From Prevotella sp. (lineage in GTDB: Bacteria > Bacteroidota > Bacteroidia > Bacteroidales > Bacteroidaceae): a DNA stretch of 6,652 bases. The stretch is taken from the NCBI GenBank assembly GCA_021204735.1, contig JAJPYV010000082.1, forward strand, positions 1-6,652, given 5' to 3'. Position numbers and translations under genes: made by a program. The notes under the pieces are model-generated. The model saw only the letters and a list, made by a program, of their open reading frames with translations. It searched no databases and was not told the origin of the DNA. The number at the start of each line of letters is the position of its first letter. Within the stretch, counting starts at the first letter, position 1. Positions 1 to 4,528 of this stretch are shown one piece after another.

Positions 1-93
1 TAAAATGCTGATTTACAGTATATTATAAAATAAAAAAATAAAAGATGAAGATTAAAAATTCATTGCGGGCGTTATCGCTTTGGTATTGTTGTT

Positions 94-1311
94 TTATTTC
101 TTGTGCAGGGTGATAACGACGATTTCGTTGCTTGCGCCGAAGCGGTAGGGGATGAAACCGCCGGCACCGACGGAGACGTTGAGGGCACGGTCATCATCGA
201 AGTATATGCCGCCCCATTCCTTGTAGATGAGGGAGGCAGGCGACCAACCGAAAATCTTGAACTGAGTGGCGTGAGTGTGACCGCTTAATGTAAGTTGGAC
301 ATTGCTGTTGGGAAGGATGTTGCGCCGCCATGATGTGGGATCATGCTCAAGCATAATGATAAAAGAGCCATCCTTAACATCAGATAATGTCTTGTTGATG
401 TCGCCCTTTTGTGGGAATGGCGGTCTGCCGTCGTTCTCCATACCGGCAATAACTATAGAACTTTTCTTATCACTCTGGTTCCCCTTATTCTTACCAACGA
501 TAACTGTTGAGTTGTTATTATCACGCTGGATTACCTTGTTTTCGTTAAGCAATAAGTTCCAGCCAAACTGACGCTCCCGACTGATGATCTCACGCTCGTT
601 GGCAACTTTCACAACATCATCCGCCTTGATATAGTCGGCATAATCATGGTTGCCAAGTACGGAATACACACCATCGTTAGCCTGCATTTTGCTCAGGATA
701 GAGATAAACGGATAAAGTTCTTTTGGCTGCATGTTCTGCAAGTCGCCAGTGAAAGCAATCAAGTCAGGTTTCTGGGCGTTTATGCTATCCACGATTCTCT
801 CAAGAGGTTTTGTATTGTTGCCGTAAGTGCCGACATGAAGGTCGCTGATATGCACAATGCGGTAGCCTTCGAATGCCTCTGGCAGGTCTTGTGAGTAGTA
901 ATCAATGTGGCGGATGTCCAATTTCTTGAATCCTATTGTGCTGCCGTAAGCCACCAAATACATGATGAAAATGGCGAGGAATAGTCCGATTAGGTTACCC
1001 CAGTTGTTGTGGCTATGGAAAAGGCGGCAAACGAGCCAACCGAGCAGCGAACAAAGAGCGTAAAGGAATTTCGGTATTATGATGAAGCCGATGAGGAACA
1101 GATACACGTTGAGGACTGTATTGTTGTCAGGAGCAAAGTTGCGTGAAGAGGCGAGAAAAATCGTATAAGCGCAAAGAATGATGCAAGGCAGCCACCAAAG
1201 GATACGTTGCCACCATAGATATCTCGTGCGGCGGCGCAGCATGCGACGGTCGAGATAAATATCTGGCAGTATCGTGATTATTAATATTATTATGAAAATA
1301 CGTGCAATCAT
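94..1311 (-). CDS. Membrane-anchored calcineurin-like metallophosphoesterase
   Basis: A 405-residue protein with two parts. The N-terminal ~130 residues carry about four hydrophobic segments (roughly 4-20, 37-54, 67-96, 106-127), so the protein sits in the inner membrane. The C-terminal part (about 150-405) is a calcineurin-like phosphoesterase domain with the two-metal motifs in order: DLHVG (D157, H159), GDLQN (D190), GNHD (N221, H222), EHDP (H323) and GHTH (H345, H347). All expected metal ligands are present, so it should be an active phosphatase or phosphodiesterase. The layout resembles the YkuE/YaeI-like branch; the substrate cannot be told from sequence (phospholipid or other envelope phosphoesters are possible). 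Residues 257-290 are two tandem copies of a 17-residue unit, described separately. The ATG lies 11 bp after the pyrC stop, so it is probably the last gene of the lipoprotein-pyrC operon. There is no Shine-Dalgarno, only A/T-rich sequence, as is usual in Bacteroidota. The domain call is firm; the biological role is unknown. Confidence 0.93.
   Translation of the reverse strand: MIARIFIIILIITILPDIYLDRRMLRRRTRYLWWQRILWWLPCIILCAYTIFLASSRNFAPDNNTVLNVYLFLIGFIIIPKFLYALCSLLGWLVCRLFHSHNNWGNLIGLFLAIFIMYLVAYGSTIGFKKLDIRHIDYYSQDLPEAFEGYRIVHISDLHVGTYGNNTKPLERIVDSINAQKPDLIAFTGDLQNMQPKELYPFISILSKMQANDGVYSVLGNHDYADYIKADDVVKVANEREIISRERQFGWNLLLNENKVIQRDNNNSTVIVGKNKGNQSDKKSSIVIAGMENDGRPPFPQKGDINKTLSDVKDGSFIIMLEHDPTSWRRNILPNSNVQLTLSGHTHATQFKIFGWSPASLIYKEWGGIYFDDDRALNVSVGAGGFIPYRFGASNEIVVITLHKK
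442..543 (-). repeat. In-frame tandem duplication, 2 x 51 bp, inside the phosphoesterase gene
   Basis: Two adjacent 51-bp units encode ENKVIQRDNNNSTVIVG (residues 257-273, bases 493-543) and KNKGNQSDKKSSIVIAG (residues 274-290, bases 442-492). At the DNA level the best-conserved part is bases 449-478 against 500-529, where I count 23 of 30 identical. From memory, relatives have a single segment of the form E..VI.R..DSI.IAG here. The start of copy 1 and the end of copy 2 match that pattern, which is what an in-frame duplication with later divergence would leave. The repeat sits between the GNHD and EHDP metal motifs and does not disturb them. Confidence 0.8.
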
Positions 1312-1322
1312 GGTTAAATGTA

Positions 1323-2657
1323 TTATCTAAATTTAATTTCCTCACCAAGGCAAGAGTTGTCGAATACTCCATTATTTAATATATGTATGCTGTTGCAGAA
1401 AGTGTGAATCACTTTCCAGTTGAACGTATGACCGAGCAATGGGCTCCATTTGCATTTGCTTTGGATAATATCTTCAGTAACCGTCCAAGGGCTGTTCGGT
1501 TTTACAATTACTATGTCAGCCTTATAACCTTTGCGGATGAAACCACGCTGGTTGACCTCAAAGAGTAGGGCAGGGTTGTGGCACATCAGTTGCACAAGAC
1601 GCTCAATTGAGAGAACACCCTTGTCTGTGAGTTCAAGCATGGTAACGAGAGAGAACTGCACCATCGGCATTCCCGAAGCAGCATTAGCGCAACCACCTTG
1701 CTTTTCAGAAAGCAAGTGAGGAGCATGGTCGGTGCCAACAACAGAAATCCGTCCGTCAGTCAGAGCCTTGCGAAGTTCATCTCTGTCATGTTCCGTCTTT
1801 ACGGCAGGGTTGCATTTTATTTTTGTCCCCAATGTAGTGTAATCCTTGTCAGAGAAATAGAGGTGAGCGATTACGGCCTCTGCCGTGATGATCGGCATAG
1901 AATCCTTCCAAGACTCAAAAAGTGAAAGCTCACAAGCGGTAGTAAGGTGAGCCACATGAAGGCGTGCGCCATATTTCTTTGCAAGTTGTACAGCCAAAGC
2001 TGTAGAAGCATAGCATGCCTCCTCGCTGCGAATTTCAGGGTGGTGAATAATTTCAGGGTCATCACCATATTTTGTCTTCGCATCTGCCATGTTACGGTTG
2101 ATTGTTGCTGTGTCCTCACAATGAACCATTATTGGGAGCGTTGCAGTAGAGAAAATCCGATTAAGAGATTCCTCTCTGTCCACGAGCATATTGCCAGTGG
2201 AAGAACCCATGAACAGTTTTATGCCCGGTATGCGGTGCGGGTCAAGTTGAGAGAACAGTTCCACATTATCGTTTGTAGCCCCAAAGAAGAAAGAATAGTT
2301 GACATGACTCTTTTCCTTGCCCAAAGCAAACTTCTCGTTAAGCGTTTCAAGAGAGGTAGTCTGCGGAACGGTGTTAGGCATGTCGAAGAAAGACGTAACA
2401 CCACCGAAAGCAGCAGCACGACTTTCGCTCTCTATGTCAGCCTTATTAGTAAGTCCCGGTTCACGGAAGTGGACATGGTCGTCTATTAAGCCAGGCAATA
2501 CAAAACACCCAGAAGCATCGACAACTTCTTCGAAATGTCTCTGGGTAATTGTTTTTTCATCAATGATATCAGTAATGAACCCGTTCTCGATTACGAGAGA
2601 ACCGCAGAAAGATTTACCCTCATTAACTATTATCGCGTTAGAAATCAACAAACTCAT
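1323..2657 (-). CDS. pyrC: Dihydroorotase
   Basis: A 444-residue cytoplasmic amidohydrolase that interconverts N-carbamoyl-aspartate and dihydroorotate, step three of de novo pyrimidine synthesis. The TIM-barrel signature is complete: DDHVHFREPG gives metal ligands H61 and H63 and the substrate-binding R65; DMPNT gives substrate-binding N95; GIKLFMGSSTGNM supplies K147, the likely carboxylated bridging lysine; VHCED gives H179; HVAHLTT gives H237; GTDHAPH gives catalytic D310 and H314. The length matches the ~430-450 residue Bacteroidota form. This is the long, CAD/hydantoinase-like type, not the ~350-residue E. coli type. The ATG at 2657 is chosen because the two ATGs just upstream (13 and 17 bases earlier) are out of frame. 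It starts 36 bp after the lipoprotein stop with no promoter-like box between, so cotranscription is likely. No other pyrimidine genes are in the window. Allantoinase or dihydropyrimidinase are the alternatives within the superfamily, but the R/N substrate pair and TDHAPH favour dihydroorotase. Confidence 0.95.
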   Translation of the reverse strand: MSLLISNAIIVNEGKSFCGSLVIENGFITDIIDEKTITQRHFEEVVDASGCFVLPGLIDDHVHFREPGLTNKADIESESRAAAFGGVTSFFDMPNTVPQTTSLETLNEKFALGKEKSHVNYSFFFGATNDNVELFSQLDPHRIPGIKLFMGSSTGNMLVDREESLNRIFSTATLPIMVHCEDTATINRNMADAKTKYGDDPEIIHHPEIRSEEACYASTALAVQLAKKYGARLHVAHLTTACELSLFESWKDSMPIITAEAVIAHLYFSDKDYTTLGTKIKCNPAVKTEHDRDELRKALTDGRISVVGTDHAPHLLSEKQGGCANAASGMPMVQFSLVTMLELTDKGVLSIERLVQLMCHNPALLFEVNQRGFIRKGYKADIVIVKPNSPWTVTEDIIQSKCKWSPLLGHTFNWKVIHTFCNSIHILNNGVFDNSCLGEEIKFR

Positions 2658-2693
2658 AACAATTTCCCATTCATTTTTATTTGAGTGAAATCA

Positions 2694-3497
2694 TTAGGGA
2701 AGAAGGGGCTGATTGACAGTAGAGTCCTTCGGGCGAGCCATTTCGTTAGGTGTAGGAACCTGTGTCTGTGGTGAGGTGTATTCGTTATCGTCATTGGAAA
2801 AGGCAGTACCGTTCATTATCGCCTGGTTTTGCTGAGCCTTCTCGTAGTAATCCTTCACGTAAGGGTCGTTCTTGAAATTTGCAGTAGCCTTGCTCATTAT
2901 ATCCTCAATCCAAGGAGACAGTTCAGGATATGTGTAGTTTGCCGTAACCATGAAGAACACGCCAGGGCCGAGCACATTGTCAAAATTCTCAACGATAAAA
3001 GACGTGATGAGCTTATCCTCTTTCTGCGATATTTCGTCAGCCATTTCATTAAGCTGAGCATTAACTGCGTTCAGGTCGGCACCATCCATAATCGCCTGAC
3101 TTTGGATGTGAGACAAATCGCTGAACTCGTTGGCAAGTTGGTTGTACTGCTCCAAGAAATTGAACAGTTTTTCGTTGAGAGGAGTACCGCTCACTTTCTG
3201 TTGGGTATTGTCAATCTTAATAGAAATGTCACCACTTTCAAGTACAACAGGAATAAGGCTCTCTTCGTCCATGAAAAGAGTTACCAGTTTCGTTGAGTCG
3301 AGAGTACCTTTGAAAGCGAACTTACCATGCACGATGTCACAAGAATCAACATCGTTTAAATCCCCATCGCTATATTCTTTGAGGAAGAGCATACGCCCGT
3401 CGAGTGTGGGGATATTGGAAGACCCTTCTATATTGTAAGAGCTTGCGCAAGAAGCAAGCATAAGAACAGCCAAGGCAGCGTAAAGAAATTTGTTCAT
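2694..3497 (-). CDS. DUF4369-type lipoprotein of unknown function
   Basis: A 267-residue secreted lipoprotein. It begins with a short lysine-containing n-region, a hydrophobic core and the lipobox LASC, so signal peptidase II should cut before C17. The residues after it (ASSYN) are not acidic, so the Bacteroidota surface-export signal is not evident and a periplasm-facing anchor is more likely. Residues ~21-105 are a beta-rich domain of DUF4369 character (segments DGRMLFLKEY, VDSCDIVHGKFAFKG, VLESGDISIKID). Residues ~106-185 look helical with charged stretches, and ~222-267 form a Q/N/P/T-rich tail likely to be disordered. In many Bacteroidota proteins DUF4369 precedes a thioredoxin-fold (AhpC/TSA-TlpA) domain; no CxxC or thioredoxin fold is seen here. 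It is the first gene before pyrC and the phosphoesterase, behind a 197-bp gap holding a candidate promoter. Function is unknown; the domain call is from memory of the family. Confidence 0.85.
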   Translation of the reverse strand: MNKFLYAALAVLMLASCASSYNIEGSSNIPTLDGRMLFLKEYSDGDLNDVDSCDIVHGKFAFKGTLDSTKLVTLFMDEESLIPVVLESGDISIKIDNTQQKVSGTPLNEKLFNFLEQYNQLANEFSDLSHIQSQAIMDGADLNAVNAQLNEMADEISQKEDKLITSFIVENFDNVLGPGVFFMVTANYTYPELSPWIEDIMSKATANFKNDPYVKDYYEKAQQNQAIMNGTAFSNDDNEYTSPQTQVPTPNEMARPKDSTVNQPLLP

Positions 3498-3506
3498 ATC
3501 ATTGTT

Positions 3507-3551
3507 TTAAATAGACCGAACCTTTGTGATATGCCAGTTGAGCGGTGTCAT
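3507..3551 (-). other. Possible 14-codon upstream ORF in the lipoprotein leader
   Basis: A short reading frame, MTPLNWHITKVRSI followed by TAA, lies wholly inside the presumed 5' leader and ends 9 bases before the lipoprotein ATG. It overlaps the leader hairpin, its ATG sitting at the inner stem. It has no run of repeated regulatory codons. A frame this short can easily arise by chance, so it is listed only as a candidate. Confidence 0.15.
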
Positions 3552-3564
3552 GGCAAGAAAGGTT
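3519..3564 (-). promoter_or_regulatory. Structured 5' leader ahead of the lipoprotein-pyrC unit
   Basis: Read on the minus strand, the leader has an outer 7-bp stem (AACCTTT at 3558-3564 pairing with AAAGGTT at 3519-3525), a small asymmetric internal loop, and an inner 5-bp stem (TGCCA at 3551-3555 pairing with TGGCA at 3532-3536) closing a 14-base loop. The 3' foot is about 21 bases from the start codon. There is no U-run after it, so it is not a simple terminator. It matches no riboswitch class that I recognise. It could stabilise the mRNA, be regulatory, or be fortuitous. Confidence 0.35.
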
Positions 3565-3579
3565 AATTGAAATACATCA

Positions 3580-3610
3580 CAAAAATACTATCTATTGTCG
3601 ATGTACGAAA
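3580..3610 (-). promoter_or_regulatory. Candidate Bacteroidota promoter for lipoprotein-pyrC-phosphoesterase
   Basis: On the minus strand TATTTTTG (3587 down to 3580) fits the Bacteroides -7 consensus TAnnTTTG exactly. The -33 element is weak: TTTTC occurs at about the right distance instead of TTTG, backed by a run of T (A on the plus strand, about 3608-3615). The predicted start would be near 3573-3576, giving a leader of about 75 bases. It is the only match to the -7 consensus I found in the 197-bp gap. The rest of the gap (about 3611-3694) is A/T-rich with no gene. Confidence 0.4.
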
Positions 3611-3694
3611 AAAAATTTATTCAATTTAAAACAAAAACGCAGTCTTTTAGAGTTTTTTTTACATCCAATCCAAAATATGGGGGATAAACCCTTA

Positions 3695-4120
3695 TTATTT
3701 TCTTCTTTCCTTGTTCAATTCGTTGGAAATACGATGAGTGGAATAAATCTCAAGGACGGCAGCAATCAGCAGAGCAACCACCCAATTGTTGTGTATGAAA
3801 TTGATGTAATAAGTGTATCCATTCTTGAACCATTTGAGGAAATAAGGAAAGATAAAATGATAAGCATTCTCGAACAGCAATATTGCGGCTATGATAAAGA
3901 AGATGTCACTCGCAATCATAATCCGCCTTAACCTACGGATAATGAAATTATCCCCATTGTAAGTCTGGCACATCTGCATGGCAGCGAAGGCAACAGCCCC
4001 GACAGTGAAGATGACAGGCGAAATGCCCTGTTTTCCGAAAACATATAGAGCAGCACCCACAACCATAAGGCAGGCACCGATAAGTAAAATCACGTTCTGT
4101 AAAGTAGAAAGTTGTTTCAT
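3695..4120 (-). CDS. Small four-helix inner-membrane protein, partner of the FtsB-like gene
   Basis: A 141-residue protein with four hydrophobic segments (about 9-28, 33-52, 67-90, 111-127), short polar links, and a basic C-terminus (NKERRK). A basic stretch, IRRLRR (61-66), lies just before the third helix. No catalytic motif is visible. I recall similar short membrane proteins next to FtsB-like genes in Bacteroidales, but there is no name or function for them that I know. Its ATG overlaps the stop of the upstream septum gene (ATGA at 4117-4120), so the two are almost certainly cotranscribed and translationally coupled, which hints at an envelope or division-related role; that is inference only. 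No convincing terminator follows its stop: there is only a 3-bp GGG/CCC hairpin and an A/T-rich stem. Confidence 0.85.
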   Translation of the reverse strand: MKQLSTLQNVILLIGACLMVVGAALYVFGKQGISPVIFTVGAVAFAAMQMCQTYNGDNFIIRRLRRIMIASDIFFIIAAILLFENAYHFIFPYFLKWFKNGYTYYINFIHNNWVVALLIAAVLEIYSTHRISNELNKERRK

Positions 4121-4440
4121 TCTTTGTTGGTTACATTATTGTTATCGTCCCTCAATACGAAGATGTCCTCATCGTCAGCCTTCATGAAATACTGCTCACG
4201 GGCTATTTTCGTTATAGCACTCGGATCAGTGCGAAGCTCATGCAGTGTTTTCTCATCCTGTTCGTATTGCCCTTTAAGTACACTTATCTGGTCTTGCAAA
4301 TCATGAATTAGCAATCTGTTCTGCACATGCTGGAGAATGCTGTTCTCATCGAAGAAGCCCACGATGAAAACACCGAAGATGGTCACAATCCAATATTTGT
4401 TGTGACCGATAAAACTCCATAAAGGATGCAGCCGACTCAT
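4117..4440 (-). CDS. FtsB/DivIC-type septum formation initiator protein
   Basis: A 107-residue bitopic protein. Residues ~15-30 (KYWIVTIFGVFIVGFF) form the single membrane helix, with a short cytoplasmic N-terminus. Residues ~37-70 are a charged heptad-like coiled coil (DLQDQISVLKGQYEQDEKTL). Next comes the family's C-terminal signature DPSAITKIAREQYFMKADDEDIFVL (about 72-96), comparable to the IE+IAREKY.M...GE..FV segment of FtsB and DivIC. Such proteins bind FtsL and FtsQ in the divisome and help activate septal peptidoglycan synthesis. The length is normal for Bacteroidota. I leave the symbol blank because FtsB and DivIC cannot be told apart here. The gene follows a consensus promoter at 4462-4493, and its stop overlaps the start of the four-helix membrane gene by ATGA. 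Confidence 0.9.
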   Translation of the reverse strand: MSRLHPLWSFIGHNKYWIVTIFGVFIVGFFDENSILQHVQNRLLIHDLQDQISVLKGQYEQDEKTLHELRTDPSAITKIAREQYFMKADDEDIFVLRDDNNNVTNKE

Positions 4441-4461
4441 CTATTCAAATATAGTACAATG

Positions 4462-4493
4462 CAAATATAATATAAGTTTGAAAAATCGCAAAA
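4462..4493 (-). promoter_or_regulatory. Bacteroidota promoter for the FtsB-like gene
   Basis: On the minus strand, TTTTG (4493 down to 4489) and TATATTTG (4469 down to 4462) are separated by 19 bases, which fits the Bacteroides -33 TTTG / -7 TAnnTTTG arrangement well. Transcription should begin near 4455-4457, leaving a leader of roughly 15 bases with no Shine-Dalgarno. A second perfect TATATTTG occurs at 4453-4446 but lacks a -33 box. The -33 element lies inside the alaS terminator stem. Confidence 0.65.
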
Positions 4494-4518
4494 CAAAACA
4501 CGTTTTATTTTGCGATTT
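4481..4518 (-). terminator. Rho-independent terminator of alaS
   Basis: A perfect 11-bp inverted repeat (AAATCGCAAAA at 4483-4493 and TTTTGCGATTT at 4508-4518) starts 10 bases after the alaS stop. Inside it, after one mismatch, AAAAC (4495-4499) pairs with GTTTT (4502-4506), so nearly the whole element can close into one long hairpin. On the minus strand the stem runs out into TTTTT. The stem is A/T-rich apart from its GCG core, but length and position make termination of alaS likely. Confidence 0.8.
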
Positions 4519-4528
4519 CCTTTAATAA

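Noticed and set aside
26..63. Possible terminator after the phosphoesterase gene (ATGAA at 45-49 pairing with TTCAT at 59-63, then a T-rich run on the minus strand)
   Set aside because: Only a 5-bp, mostly A-T stem with a 9-base loop; the position is sensible but the structure is too weak to call. Nothing else is seen in bases 1-93.
1947..2489. 180-codon open frame on the plus strand
   Set aside because: It lies wholly antisense to pyrC, whose protein is complete and strongly motif-supported; the plus-strand translation has no recognisable domain and is rich in C, R and H as expected from a shadow frame.
2829..3296. 155-codon open frame on the plus strand
   Set aside because: Antisense to the DUF4369 lipoprotein, which has a clear lipobox and signal peptide; no independent support for the plus frame.
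3633..3658. Possible A/T-rich terminator hairpin (AAAAAC and GTTTTT arms) after the four-helix gene
   Set aside because: The 6-bp arm pair has one G-C pair and an asymmetric interior; such pairings are expected by chance in this A- and T-run sequence.
3681..3691. GGG-ATAAA-CCC mini-hairpin next to the stop of the four-helix gene
   Set aside because: A 3-bp stem without a following U-run is too short to be a terminator.
3545..3931. 128-codon plus-strand frame crossing the 3498-3694 gap
   Set aside because: Two thirds of it is antisense to the four-helix membrane gene, the rest is A/T-rich spacer with lysine/asparagine-heavy translation, and no promoter or domain supports it.
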